Assembly (NCBI RefSeq): GCF_043290135.1
Contig: NC_134703.1
Coordinates: 110,384,005-110,448,004 of the forward strand
Source: Rhipicephalus microplus
Taxonomy: Eukaryota > Arthropoda > Arachnida > Ixodida > Ixodidae
Reading direction: 5' to 3'
DNA length: 64,000 nt
The translations under genes and the position numbers were made by a program. The first letter of the stretch is position 1. Each line of letters opens with the position of its first letter. The notes beneath the pieces were generated by a model that ran no database searches, was not told where the DNA came from, and saw only the letters and a list, made by a program, of their open reading frames with translations. This document shows positions 10,172 through 21,139 of the stretch, piece after piece.

Positions 10172-13100
10172 CTAACGTACGAAGTACGGCTTGAGCCGTA
10201 CAACGTGAACAATCTCTGGGTAGTGCTTTCGACGCTGGGGTGACATGGTTCCATATGGAACCACCTCATAATTCACGTCACTGATGCGACGCACTACTTT
10301 GTAGGGTCCAAAGTAGCGACTCAGGAGTTTTTCGGACAACCCTTGGCGGCGAACCGGAGTCCATACCCAAACTAGATCTCCTGGGTGGTATTCGACCTGT
10401 CGATGGCGAAGATTGTAGCGGCGTGCATCTGCAGTTTGTTGTTGCGTGATATGCAGGCGTGCCAACTGTCGAGCTTCTTCGGCAAACTGAGCAAGCTGCT
10501 CAGCGTCAGGTGTGAGCGACCCGTCGTAATCGTGTGGCAACATAGCGTCCAACATGGTCTGGACCTCACGCCCATAGACGAGACGGAACGGTGTGAATCG
10601 TGTCGTTTCTTGGATGGCAGTGTTGTAGGCGAATGTTACGTATGGAAGGACCTGATCCCACGTCTTGTGTTGAACGTCTACATACATGGACAACATATCG
10701 GCGATGGTCTTGTTAAGTCGTTCCGTCAGGCCGTTAGTCTGCGGATGATACGCCGTCGTCTTGCGATGGCTCGTGAAGCTTAGCTTGAATACATCGTCAA
10801 TGAGCTGAGCCGTGAAAGCTGTTCCGCGATCAGTGATGACGCAAGACGGGGCGCCATGGCGAAGAACGATCTGTTCGACGAAAAACTGGGCAACATCGGA
10901 AGCTGTAGCTCGTTGCAGGGCTCTTGTCTCGGCGTATCTCGTTAGATAATCTGTCGCTACAACTATCCATTTGTTACCGGCAGATGACAGAGGAAACGGC
11001 CCCAGTAAATCCATGCCTATTTGATCGAACGGCGACCTTGGTGGTGTGATTGGTTGCAGCAGGCCTGCAGGCTTCAGTGGCGGAGATTTGCGGCGTTGAC
11101 ATTCACGGCAGCTTTTCACATATCTCTTGACGTACATAGCAAGTCTCGGCCAGTAGTACGCCTGTTGAACTCTGGCGAGAGTTCGTGAAGAACCTAGATG
11201 CCCGGATGTGGGTTCGTCGTGGCAGGCCAGAAGAATGTCGTCTCGCATGTCAGATGGGACCACTAGCAAGTAGGCTTTCCCATTGCCGTTCGAGTTTGAT
11301 TTATACAAGACACCGTTCCGCAGGCAGAACGAAGAGAGATTGCGAGAGATGTGCCGAGGTACGGGTGTGTTGCGTCCTTCTAGTTGGTCAATGATTGCGC
11401 GAATCTCGACGTCATCGTGTTGTCGTGCGATCAAGTCTGTTGCAGTGAGGACTCCGAGGAAGCCGCAGTCATCGTCATTGTCGGGATCACAAACTCCAGT
11501 AGGTGCACGTGACAAGGAATCAGCATCTTCGTGCTTGCGGCCTGATTTATAGACAATGGTAAGGTCAAACTCTTGCAAACGAAGGCTCCATCGTGCCAGA
11601 CGCCCAGACGGGTCTCGTAAATTGGCTAACCAGCACAATGAGTGATGATCAGTAACTACTTTAAAGTGACGACCGTAGAGGTAAGGCCTGAATTTCATAG
11701 TGGCCCACACTACTGCTAGGCACTCTTTCTCCGAGGTGGAATAGTTCATCTCGGCGCGAGACAGGGCACGGCTGGCGTAAGCTATCACGCGCTCGGTGCC
11801 TTCTTGATGTTGGACAAGCACGGCGCCGAGACCTACATTGCTCGCGTCGGTATGAACTTCCGTGGCAGCATCCTCGTCGAAGTGAGCAAGAACTGGTGGT
11901 GCCTGCATACGCTCACGTAGATCGATAAAAGCCGCGTTCTGTTCTTCATTCCAAACGAATGGTACGTCGTCACGTGTGAGACGAGTCAGAGGCTCGGCAA
12001 TTCTAGAAAAATTGGCGATGAAGCGACGATAGTAGGCGCACAGACCGAGGAAGCGGCGTACTGCTTTCTTGTCACGGGGAACGGGAAAGGAGGCTACGGC
12101 GGTTGTCTTGTCGGGGTCAGGTCGAACACCGTCTGCGCTCACAACATGCCCCAGAAATTTAAGTTCTCTATAGCCAAAGTGGCATTTTTCTGGCTTCAGC
12201 GTGAGGTTCGCAGAGTGGAGTGCTTCCAGAACAGCCTGCAGACGTTTCAAGTGTTCCTCGAAAGTGACCGAAAATACGACGACATCATCGAGATAAACTA
12301 AGCAGGTGTTCCACTTCAGACCGGTAAGAACAGTGTCCATCATTCTTTGGAATGTCGCTGGTGCAGAACACAGGCCGAAGGGAAGCACCTTGAATTCATA
12401 CAGGCCGTCCGGTGTAACAAAAGCAGTTTTTTCTCGGTCTCTTTCATCAACCTCAATCTGCCAGTATCCGCTTTTCAAGTCTATGGATGAAAAATACCTT
12501 GCTCGCCGTAGTCTGTCTAGTGAATCATCGATGCGTGGCAGAGGATACACGTCTTTTTTTGTCACGTCGTTCAGCTTTCTGTAGTCCACGCAGAAACGCA
12601 ACGTTCCGTCCTTTTTCTTTACAAGAACGACTGGCGATGACCATGGACTATTGGACGGCTGTATAACATCATCCTGAAGCATCTCTTCGACTTGAGCATT
12701 GATCGCGTCACGTTCTTTGGCAGAAACTCGGTAGGGTTGTTGCTTTATGGGCGAGACATCGGTGTGTATAATAATCCGGTGTTTCATAAGGGGCGTTTGA
12801 CGCACCTTTGAGGACGAAGCGAAACACTCTTGAAATTCAAGCAACAGCTCCTGCAGCGCTGCGCGTTCTTTCTGCGTGAGGCTCGAATTGATGTCCACCT
12901 TTTCAAGAGCCTTAGAAACGCCGGTCGATGTCGATTGTAGCCCACTATTTATTGATGCGGCAGAAAAACATTCAGCAACGTCTTCGATGGGGTAGGCGAA
13001 AGCGATAGCGGTGCGTCGAAACAGGTGCCGCTGCTCATTACTAAAATTTGTCACAAGCAGCGTGGCACGTCTGTCGTGAAGCGTAATGAGGCTGCGGGCT

Positions 13101-13669
13101 GCGCAGACACCTATGCTAAACAAAAGTGTCAAGTTGCCTTCGGCGACTGCCTCACCGTCACGTATCTCGTCACACACGACTTCAACCAGGATGCTTGAAC
13201 GTGGAGGCAACGTGATTATGTCGGCCGAAACACGAAGCGAACTGAGATGGCTGTCATCAGGCTTTTCTGCTTTGTCTGTAGAGAACGTCACTGTGCGCTG
13301 TCGGAGGTCAATGATAGCACCGTATTCACGTAAAAAGTCGACGCCTAGGATGAGGTCTCGGGAGCATTCAGGAAGTATAAGGCAGCTGCAGAGAAATGTG
13401 CGTTTGCGAATGCCGACTCTAATCGTGCAGATACCGAGAGGGGTGACGACGTGCCCGCCGGCTGTACGGATTTGTGTCCCGTACCACGGCGTACCCACTT
13501 TCTTGAGATGCGTCGCCAGTTTTCTGCTCATGATGGAGTAGTCGGCCCCTGTGTCTAATAAAGCTGTAATATCGTGGCGGCCGTCGAGCACTACAGGTAT
13601 ATCTAGGGAAAGTCGGCTTTCTGATTCGGGAGCTGTCGTCGTTGAACCACTGCTGGTACGTACTCGCAT
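10172..13669 (-). CDS. pol: Pol polyprotein (PR-RT-RNase H-IN)
   Basis: A 1165-codon open frame encodes the enzymes for copying and inserting the element. Protease DTGADYS has its catalytic DTG at residues 39-41. RT carries the YLDD active site at residues 459-462, with KKKDGTLRFCVDYRKLN and FGLCSAPATFQ nearby. RNase H begins around VHTDASNVGLGAV near residue 600. Integrase has an HHCC finger and a DD35E triad at D887, D947 and E983, then a GPY-type C-terminus (SRYFGPYKV). The domain order is the usual Ty3/gypsy order, unlike the Gmr1-like elements in this window. The ATG at 13669 is probably not the natural start: the frame is open back to just inside the end of gag, pointing to expression by -1 frameshifting. 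Confidence 0.93.
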   Translation of the reverse strand: MRVRTSSGSTTTAPESESRLSLDIPVVLDGRHDITALLDTGADYSIMSRKLATHLKKVGTPWYGTQIRTAGGHVVTPLGICTIRVGIRKRTFLCSCLILPECSRDLILGVDFLREYGAIIDLRQRTVTFSTDKAEKPDDSHLSSLRVSADIITLPPRSSILVEVVCDEIRDGEAVAEGNLTLLFSIGVCAARSLITLHDRRATLLVTNFSNEQRHLFRRTAIAFAYPIEDVAECFSAASINSGLQSTSTGVSKALEKVDINSSLTQKERAALQELLLEFQECFASSSKVRQTPLMKHRIIIHTDVSPIKQQPYRVSAKERDAINAQVEEMLQDDVIQPSNSPWSSPVVLVKKKDGTLRFCVDYRKLNDVTKKDVYPLPRIDDSLDRLRRARYFSSIDLKSGYWQIEVDERDREKTAFVTPDGLYEFKVLPFGLCSAPATFQRMMDTVLTGLKWNTCLVYLDDVVVFSVTFEEHLKRLQAVLEALHSANLTLKPEKCHFGYRELKFLGHVVSADGVRPDPDKTTAVASFPVPRDKKAVRRFLGLCAYYRRFIANFSRIAEPLTRLTRDDVPFVWNEEQNAAFIDLRERMQAPPVLAHFDEDAATEVHTDASNVGLGAVLVQHQEGTERVIAYASRALSRAEMNYSTSEKECLAVVWATMKFRPYLYGRHFKVVTDHHSLCWLANLRDPSGRLARWSLRLQEFDLTIVYKSGRKHEDADSLSRAPTGVCDPDNDDDCGFLGVLTATDLIARQHDDVEIRAIIDQLEGRNTPVPRHISRNLSSFCLRNGVLYKSNSNGNGKAYLLVVPSDMRDDILLACHDEPTSGHLGSSRTLARVQQAYYWPRLAMYVKRYVKSCRECQRRKSPPLKPAGLLQPITPPRSPFDQIGMDLLGPFPLSSAGNKWIVVATDYLTRYAETRALQRATASDVAQFFVEQIVLRHGAPSCVITDRGTAFTAQLIDDVFKLSFTSHRKTTAYHPQTNGLTERLNKTIADMLSMYVDVQHKTWDQVLPYVTFAYNTAIQETTRFTPFRLVYGREVQTMLDAMLPHDYDGSLTPDAEQLAQFAEEARQLARLHITQQQTADARRYNLRHRQVEYHPGDLVWVWTPVRRQGLSEKLLSRYFGPYKVVRRISDVNYEVVPYGTMSPQRRKHYPEIVHVVRLKPYFVR

Positions 13670-13728
13670 GGATTGGGGCCCTTGTTCGTGTCGTTTATCA
13701 GCGGCCCCGCCCCCGAAGGTCGCTGTCG

Positions 13729-13745
13729 TTAGTTTTCCCGCCTAG
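13729..13745 (-). promoter_or_regulatory. Probable -1 frameshift site at the gag-pol junction
   Basis: On the minus strand gag ends CGG GAA AAC TAA. The pol frame is one base back (GGA AAA CTA) and is open from just after a TAG a few codons upstream. The AAAAC run immediately before the gag stop suits -1 slippage, although it is not a perfect X XXY YYZ heptamer. This is inferred from the frames only. Confidence 0.5.
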
Positions 13746-15108
13746 GGCTGAGCGGCCGTGCTGGCGCCGCCCCTGGGTAGTTCGGGACACTTGACGAAGA
13801 CCTTCTTGGAGATGGTGATCGTGACTGGCGCCGCGGGAGCAGTGGCATGCGCTGCTCGGACAGGTACTCCTCAATCGCTCTGGGTCTTTCGCCAAATCTT
13901 GGCCTGGGTGAGTCGACGGCGAAACCCTGAAGTCCGAGGCGACGGTACTGGCATTCGCGGTACACGTGTCCGGCTTCGCCACAGTGGTAGCACAGCGGCC
14001 GCCTGTCCGGTGTGCGCCATACGTCCGATTTCCGCGGGAGGAGCTGCCGATTCTCGAAATGCTGGACTGGTTGAACTGCTGGGAGTGGATCGCGATGTGC
14101 AGGGTGTACGAAACGGCGTGGAGGAGCGTAACGACTCGCAGCTTCGGCGTACGATGCAGGAGCGACGTAACAGCTCACAGCCTCGGCATAAGACGCACGG
14201 TGAGGCTCGATCGGTACAGGTGGGGAAGCATCGTTGGACAGCGGGACTTGCAAAGCCTGCTGTACTTCACTCCTGATGAGGCTGGAGATGGATCCCGCAG
14301 CAGGTGGAGGCGGCCCGTGAATCTTCTGCAGCTCGTCGCGTACCACCGATCTGATGAGGTCGCAGAGAGCTTCGAGATTGACGTTACTCCCCGCAACTCC
14401 AATCTGGTCCACCGGCGAGGCAACATTCACGTGGCGGTCGTACACAGCTGATCGCTGCTGCAGCATGTTTTCCATTGTCGTTGCTTCAGTTAAAAACTCT
14501 GCCACAGTATTCGGGGGACTTCGCACGAGACCAGCGAAGAGTTGCTCCTTAACTCCTCGCATTAGGTGGCGCAACTTCTTGTCTTCTCCCATACCTGGGT
14601 CAGCGCGACGGAAAAGGCTCGTCATGTCCTCCACGTACGCCATCACGCTCTCGTTCGGCATTTGGATGCGTGATTGGATGGCCCGTTCCGCTCGTTCACG
14701 GCGATGGGGGTCAGCGTAACTTGCTAGCAGCTGACGGCAAAACATCGTCCACGACGAGAAGGGTTCGCGGTTCTCGTACCAAGTACGAGCTCCGTCCTCA
14801 AGGCTGAAATATACATTCCGCAGCTTGTTGGCGTCGGTCCACTCGTTGAAAGCCGCAACGCGTTCAAAGTGAGCCAACCAGTCCACAACATCCTCCAACA
14901 TGGAGCCGCGGAACACCTTCGGCACTCGTGGCTTCTGCAGCGTGTAATTAGCCATCGGAATATTTTCCGTACCGCTCTGGGGTGGTGCAGTTGATGCCAT
15001 CTCCGGTAGAGGTTCACGCTCGGGGGACAATCCTCGGATTCTCCGGCTGGCCCGGTGGACAGGTGTTGCGACTGCGGGTATAGGGCTCCCAGGAGGCGTT
15101 TGGATCAT
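13729..15108 (-). CDS. gag: Gag polyprotein
   Basis: A 459-codon frame with an ATG at 15108, 30 bases inside the 5' LTR edge. The N-terminal third holds the capsid-type core (VDWLAHFERVAAFNEW, LEDGARTWYEN, SRIQMPNESVMAYVEDM). A proline/arginine-rich linker follows, with two PASYAEA-like repeats. One CCHC zinc knuckle, CYHCGEAGHVYREC, lies near residue 375, and the tail is rich in Ser-Arg-Pro. It would form the virus-like particle and bind the element RNA. The end overlaps the open pol frame. No interruption was seen. Confidence 0.9.
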   Translation of the reverse strand: MIQTPPGSPIPAVATPVHRASRRIRGLSPEREPLPEMASTAPPQSGTENIPMANYTLQKPRVPKVFRGSMLEDVVDWLAHFERVAAFNEWTDANKLRNVYFSLEDGARTWYENREPFSSWTMFCRQLLASYADPHRRERAERAIQSRIQMPNESVMAYVEDMTSLFRRADPGMGEDKKLRHLMRGVKEQLFAGLVRSPPNTVAEFLTEATTMENMLQQRSAVYDRHVNVASPVDQIGVAGSNVNLEALCDLIRSVVRDELQKIHGPPPPAAGSISSLIRSEVQQALQVPLSNDASPPVPIEPHRASYAEAVSCYVAPASYAEAASRYAPPRRFVHPAHRDPLPAVQPVQHFENRQLLPRKSDVWRTPDRRPLCYHCGEAGHVYRECQYRRLGLQGFAVDSPRPRFGERPRAIEEYLSEQRMPLLPRRQSRSPSPRRSSSSVPNYPGAAPARPLSPRREN

Positions 15109-15118
15109 TGACTGGGAA

Positions 15119-15136
15119 TACCCAGCGACTCCACCA
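15119..15136 (-). promoter_or_regulatory. Primer-binding-site candidate
   Basis: Reads TGGTGGAGTCGCTGGGTA on the minus strand, two bases inside the 5' LTR. TGG pairs with the CCA end of a tRNA; the tRNA was not identified. The TGGTGGAG core recurs at the same place in the gypsy element at 18017-23008. Confidence 0.6.
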
Positions 15137-15138
15137 GT

Positions 15139-15323
15139 TGTCGCGCGTGAACAAGAGGGACTTCAGGTAAAGAATACCGCGTAGTCACAGAGGCGCAGGT
15201 CAGGGACACCACAATTCAAAAAGAACCAAAAGCCTCGGCGAGAGCGCGCTAGCCCAACAACTTCTTCCTCCTTTTTCTCCTCGATGCGGGCTCGTGCTCG
15301 CCGCAGTTCATGGCCAGGTGGCA
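15139..15323 (-). repeat. 5' LTR of intact gypsy element
   Basis: 185 bp, begins TGCCACC and ends GCGACA on the coding strand. It should carry the promoter. Followed on plus by the ATAT target duplication at 15324. Confidence 0.95.
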
Positions 15324-18016
15324 ATATACAATGAAGCCGGGCGCCATGGTGAGAATAGAAAAATCGAAATTCATTAAACTTTGGAAGTCTGCGCTTCGCT
15401 AATTCATTACGCATACCATTATTTGCGCAGGGTTTGTTCCCACGCCATACAATAACGTTTGAGCAAAACCTGGCTTTTAATTAGAGCTGCGTATAGTTTT
15501 CAGACCGGCCATCTTTGAGAAGGCTTCAGCACACCATTGAAGAAGTTCAGTGAGACGGAAGCGACCCTCCGCTCCGCCCTCCTCTACAACCTGATAATAG
15601 AAATTCGTATATTTTTGATTGTGCGTGTATTTTTAGATTAGAAATTTTTACACCAGTCGGGTGGCCCATAATCCCATAGCGTTATTGTAGCACTCAACTA
15701 TTGTTATATAAAGGCGAGGTCAACTCACAAAGGAACCTGTACTACTTGATCGAATAATTAGGTCAAGTTTGCAATGTAACTTTGTAGTTGACTACTTGCT
15801 CAAAAATCATTAAACAGGGATTGTCGCTTGATTCAACGTTTCTACAAGTACGCGGGTCTTTGCCACTTGAAACGCTGACTACGGTGACATTTCCCGGTTC
15901 AGCAATCTTTCGTCCTTTCAAGTCTCTACCTTGCCTTGGAACTTTAGCGTCAATTAATTTTTTGCGGTTCGTACTACAGTTGACGAATTACATTCCGAGA
16001 GCTAAGTGAAATGCATGCGTTGGTAACGACATTTGATGGTGGTACCGATTCTGACATGTGCGCCATAGACTCCGGGTAAATACGCACTTTGGTTCCACTG
16101 CATTCTTTAGCAGTAAATCTTCTCTTGCTTTGTGCGAAGTGTAGGACTGGGTCCGAAAACTGTCATTGTGTGGTGGCCGCCGAGCGCGTGCCATCGCACA
16201 GCGCTGTAGTCCACGAAAGTAATCATTAAAAAGGGCATGCGCCCACAAATGTTGGCAAATCCCACTACTCAGCGTTATGACGCGGACTGTAATAACTTGT
16301 ACGCGGCTGAGAACAAGTACATAGAGAGGGAGAGAGAGAGAGAAAATAGAAGATCAAAAAGAAAAAAAGGGAGAGACGGAACGAGAGATATAAAAAGAAG
16401 AATTTCTTGCTAAACATAGTCTTGAATAGGCTTGTTTAGCAAAGGTGTAAGGAAAGGAAGTGAGCGTGAAAAGGTATGATGTGATAGTGAAGAGAAGGGA
16501 AAGGATGATAAGAGAAAGCGGAAGGCGTAGCAGAGAAAAAGAGGGAAATAGAAAGAAAGTAATGCCGAAATAAAAATAGAGAACACCAACGAAAGAGAGA
16601 GACAGAAGCAGAGAAAGTGAAAAAAGACACATAAAAGAGGCAGCAAACATTGCGTCGTCAATCACCAAGATACCGTCCCACGTGCTAAACCACGCATGCG
16701 CACTAACTAGTTCAGCAACGGCCACCGACGGAGACATCACACGCAACCTCTGCTCTATAGTGCATCGCGTTGCAGAGCCCGATCGTGCCGAAACAGCCAT
16801 GGCGCATGCCGAAATGATGCGTACACGCGAGGAGGCAGCCGTGCATTTCGGAACTAGACTTGTCGGTCAACGGAGAGTATTAGCGACGACGGGTTCATGC
16901 TTCACTGTGCCGTGTTTTGTGTACCTTAGTGCAAACTACCCGCCTTTTTCAGTTGCGGAGCATCTTATTGTCAAGCTCGATTCAGTGTGCGGCGTGACCA
17001 TCCTTGTCTGCTAGCCTCCGCTCACTCCCCCTTTCTTTCCTCTAGGAATTTTTTCTACCACTATTGCACATGCGCCTTCATAGCTCTATTGCGCATGCTC
17101 GTCACCTTCTATCTCTCTCCTTTGCTACGGTACCTCACCTCTAGCCTCGCGACTCCAACAAAGGCAGCGTCTGCTAATAATTCTCTTGATTCGCTTGCAC
17201 TGCAAAACTGTTCACCAGCCACCACTTATATACAGGCACTGGATCTTGACCTCCAAGGTAGTGCCGATGGGAGATTTTTCCTGTGTGTAGTTGAACATTA
17301 TAAATTCTCAGGGTGTGTGTTTGCTAAGAGTGGACTGTGTGTAGATGGGTCCAATCAGAATCTGCTGTCGCGCACTGCCAATTAGCAACGATTGGCATGT
17401 TCTAGTAGAAAGCACCGGTTTATCTCTGGTTGCTTTGCGCCTCACCAGGTTTCCCTCTGGCGCAACGCCGCGATGAGCGCCGGCGTCAACGCCAGCACCA
17501 ATGTTAGCGTTAGCACCCACTTCTTCACATCTACACGTGGTTCCCTCTAGAGGGAAATGATGTCATTAAAAAAAACCATGTTTTCCTGCAGAAACAAAGA
17601 AAGTACTGACAAGCCTGTACGGTTTACTCTGCAGTTTGGACATTCGTATATCGAGGCTGGTGTGTCATTGAAAATTTTTACATAATTGGTGTTACCTTTC
17701 CAACTCACCACCTACAATTACCTAGAAGCGTCGTGTAATTAAAATAGTTGATAAAATGACTAAATTTTAAATACTTGTGTGCCAGTAGGCATTTGCATCA
17801 CTCTAGAGAACAACTTTAACCTATTTGAATTATTTATTTTTATGGCTACCAGTATGCTGTGTGTCCAGTCACCCCTTGAAAGTTTGCATTCACTTAAATC
17901 ATCCTTTATATACAACAGATCTCATCTACCTGCACACTCGCGAAAAAGTAGGATGGGGGTGCAGTTTCCGTGGAGGTAAATATTTTCTTAATTTACATGC
18001 AATTTACAAAAAATCT
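15324..18016. other. Unclassified; purine-rich tract and one repeat fragment
   Basis: No coding feature is supported. 16320-16640 is strongly purine-rich on plus (GAGAGA, AAAGAA runs), which leaves the opposite strand with false serine/phenylalanine-rich frames. 17246-17304 matches part of the GGGGCGAAGC repeat body (block CCTCCAAGGT, then TTGAACA). Confidence 0.5.
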
Positions 18017-18145
18017 TGTTACGGTGCGATGGATGCCTTTATTTATAGGAGATGATCTATTGCGAGAGTCCAGGGATCTGGCCGATCACCGCTCGTGCCA
18101 ACCTCGTTCTCCTCTTCTTCCACGCGCATCCTCAGTATCGTAGCA
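18017..18145 (-). repeat. 3' LTR of decayed gypsy element
   Basis: 129 bp, TGTTACGG...GTAGCA on plus. Matches 22881-23008 except around GATCTATTG, which reads GATCAATG in the other copy. Confidence 0.9.
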
Positions 18146-18179
18146 ATTCCCCCTTTGCAGACGATGCCCACCGGGCGAG

Positions 18180-18440
18180 TTAGGCTTCGTTGCGATGATG
18201 ATAGCGTTTTAAACGGGCAACATGAACGATGTTGGTCTTGCTTGAGCGGCGGCCAGTTGACAACAGCTCAGATATCACGTACGTGACATCGCTTAGACGT
18301 TCCAAGACAACAAACGGACCGGTGTAGTTGGCCAGAAACTTTTGGCAGAGGCCGCGCTTGCGAAGCGGCGTCCAAAGCCACACCAAATCCCCTTTCTCAA
18401 ACCATACGTGCCGGTGACTTCTGTCGTAACGGTTTTTAGA
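18180..18440 (-). pseudogene. Integrase C-terminus, out of frame
   Basis: The frame at 18180-18386 holds VWLWTPLRKRGL and NYTGPFVVLERLSDV, the GPY/F module that ends gypsy integrases, followed by VHVARLKRYHHR. It is out of frame with the main pol frame ending at 18436, so a frameshift lies between about 18386 and 18440. Confidence 0.85.
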
Positions 18441-21135
18441 GCGTTTCTGTGAGACTTAAAGTTCGAAGACAGGCGATGCGCCGGGCCTCTTCTGCGCGGC
18501 AAATGGTTTCGGCGAGAGTAGGTTGATCAGTCTCGGAAAAAGGAAGAATAGTGTCAAGAGCTGTGCGGGGTTGGCGTGCGTAGAGCAGATAAAATGGACT
18601 GTATCTCGTTGTTTCGTGCTGTGCAGTGTTGTAGGTGAAAGTTTTTAATGGCAAAATCGCGTCCCATGTTTTGTGTCCAGAATCAACATACATGGAAATC
18701 ATGTTCACGAGAGTCCTACTTGTTCGTTCCGTTAAACCATTAGCCTGCGGGTGATACGGGGTAGTGTGACGAAAATGGCACAAAGCAAGACGAAGGAGGT
18801 CTTCAACTACATCGGCAACAAATTGCCGCCCGCGATCCCTGATGATGACACGGGGGGATCCATGGCGTAATATAACGTGTGACAGCATGAAATGTGAATC
18901 TTGAGTGGCCGTTGCCGCAGGAATCGCCGCAGTTTCGGCGTAACGTGGGAGGTGGTCAACGCCCACAATAATCCATCGGTTGCCGTTCGTTGATCGTGGA
19001 AAAGGGCCGAGCAGGTCGACACCTACGACGTCAAATGGTGAACTCGGGGGTGCTATGGGATGAAGTAGTCCGGCTGGCGGAGTTGTAGGACGCTTGTGGC
19101 GTTGACATTGCTCACAGCTCGCAACGTATGCAGTCACACTTTTACGCATCTTCGACCAGAAGAAGCGTTCTTGCGTGCGATAAAATGTCCTAGAAAAACC
19201 CATACGGCCAAATGTTGGGTCGTCGTGCATTGCTCGAAGTACGTGTTGTCGAAGACTTGTAGGCACAACTAGAAGTAGGCGAGGGCCTACGCCGGAATAA
19301 TTCTTTTTGTAAAGAACGCCATCCTTTACGACGAAACCACGTTGACCGTTCGTTCCGGAAATAAAGAAAGAAGCGAGACTGTTGTCATTGCGTTGCTCTG
19401 CTCGAAAAGTTGTTAGGTCGGGGAACGGAGTATCCACTACAGCCAAATATTCATCAAAGTTGTCAGCGTCACACTCGGTTGTCGGAAGGGGAAGTCGTGA
19501 AAGGCAATCAGCATCGGCATGACGACGACCGCTCTTGTAGCAGACTTCAAAGTCGTGTTCTTGCAATCGTAATGCCCAACGAGCAAGACGACCAGATGGG
19601 TCCCGTAGTCCAGTGAGCCAACATGAAGAATGGTGGTCCGTGACAATCGAGAATCGGCGTCCATAGATATAAGGGCGAAACTTGTGCACGGCGAATATGA
19701 CCGCGAGACATTCCTGCTCTGTGACAGTATAGTTTCGCTCCGGCTTACTTAAACAGCGACTGGCATAGGCAACGACGTGTTCAGCAGCTCCATGGCGTTG
19801 TACCAAGACGGCGCCAATACCTACACCACTGGCGTCGGTATGAACTTCTGTGGCAGCAGATAGGTCATAGTGGCGAAGTACGGGCCCTGACGTAAGAGCA
19901 AACTTGAGTTGCGAAAAAGACGACTCGCATTCCGCTGACCACCGAAAAGGTGCGTTCTTGTTGAGTAGGGACGTCAAAGGGTAAGTGAGGTCGGCGAACC
20001 TGGGCACGAAGCGACGGAAGTACGAGCATAGGCCCAAAAAGCTTCGCAACTCTCGTACCGACTGAGGTTGTTTGAAGCTGCTGACTGCTGTGACTTTCTG
20101 GGGGTCGGGTCGAACGCCATGCTTGTCCACCAGGTGACCGAGAACGAGAGTCTCACGGCTGCCAAAGTGACACTTTTTAGAGTTCAGGGTGAGCTTAGCT
20201 CTCTCAAGGCAGGTGAGAACAATGTCTAGACGATGGTTGTGTTCATCGAATGTACGGCCAAATATTATAATGTCGTCCAGGTAGCAAAGACAAACTTCCC
20301 ACTTTAGTCCCCGTAACACAGAGTCCATGAAGCGCTCAAACGTGGCTGGAGCGTTGCATAGGCCAAACGGCATTACATTGAATTCAAATAGACCATCTGG
20401 GGTTATGAAGGCCGTTTTCTCTTTGTCATTTGGGTGCATGGGTATTTGCCAATAACCAGATCTCAAATCCACGGATGAGAAGTACGATGCCGAATGTAAA
20501 CAATCGATGACATCATCAATCCTGGGAAGCGGGTAGACATCCTTTTTAGTAACAGAGTTGAGCCGTCTGTAATCCACGCAGAATCGCCATGTATCATCCT
20601 TCTTTCGGACAAGAATCACAGGGGCAGCCCAAGGACTACACGACTCTTGAATAACCCTTTTCTTTAACATCTCTTCTACCTGTTGAGTAATGACCTTGCG
20701 CTCCGCCGATGAGACACGGTATGGTTTCTGCCGGATAGGGTGAGCGGATTCTGTGTCAATCCCATGGCGAGTACGCCACTCGGGTACACTTATTTGTTCT
20801 TCTTTCTGCGCAAAGTCAAATATAGTAGCGTGGTTCACAAGGACTTCGACCAAAGCTTGACGTTTTTCTGATGATAGCGACTTGTTTACCATACTCAGAA
20901 AGTTGGCTTCTGTATGGTACGTTGCACGAATAGGATCTACTCTCTCGTCACTTAAAGATGCAATAAAACTGGTCGCATTTTGTTCGAAGCGGGCGAGTCG
21001 CATTCCGCCGGGTAGCATAACAGGTTCATTTGAATAGTTCGACACCCATAAGGCCGATTGCCTATCACTGATCGACAGAACACAATGTGGAATGAGCACA
21101 TTTTTCTTGGCGCAATTAAGAGGAATGGGCTCCAC
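18436..21135 (-). pseudogene. pol: Pol (RT-RNase H-IN), frameshifted at both ends
   Basis: An 899-codon open stretch. RT contains KKRVIQESCSPWAAPV, GYWQIPMHPND and the YLDD active site at residues 285-288. RNase H reads VHTDASGVGIGAVLV and TDHHSSCW. Integrase has an HHCC finger (CEQCQRHKRP) and core motifs VGVDLLGPF, RDRGRQF and NGLTERTSRTL, so the DDE triad is present. The ATG at 21135 is internal: protease and its linker to RT lie upstream in another frame, and the GPF module lies downstream in another frame. The long intact middle suggests the frameshifts are fairly recent or are assembly errors. Confidence 0.9.
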
Positions 21136-21139
21136 AAGA

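Larger units (their letters stand above)
9845..15323 (-). mobile_element. Apparently intact Ty3/gypsy LTR retrotransposon
   Basis: A 5479-bp element on the minus strand. The two 185-bp LTRs (TG...CA) look identical by eye, and ATAT flanks both sides (9841-9844 and 15324-15327). Order on the coding strand: 5' LTR, primer-binding-site candidate starting TGGTGGAGTC, gag, pol (protease, RT, RNase H, integrase), polypurine tract, 3' LTR. Both genes are open with catalytic residues in place, so it may be a recent and possibly competent copy. Confidence 0.93.
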
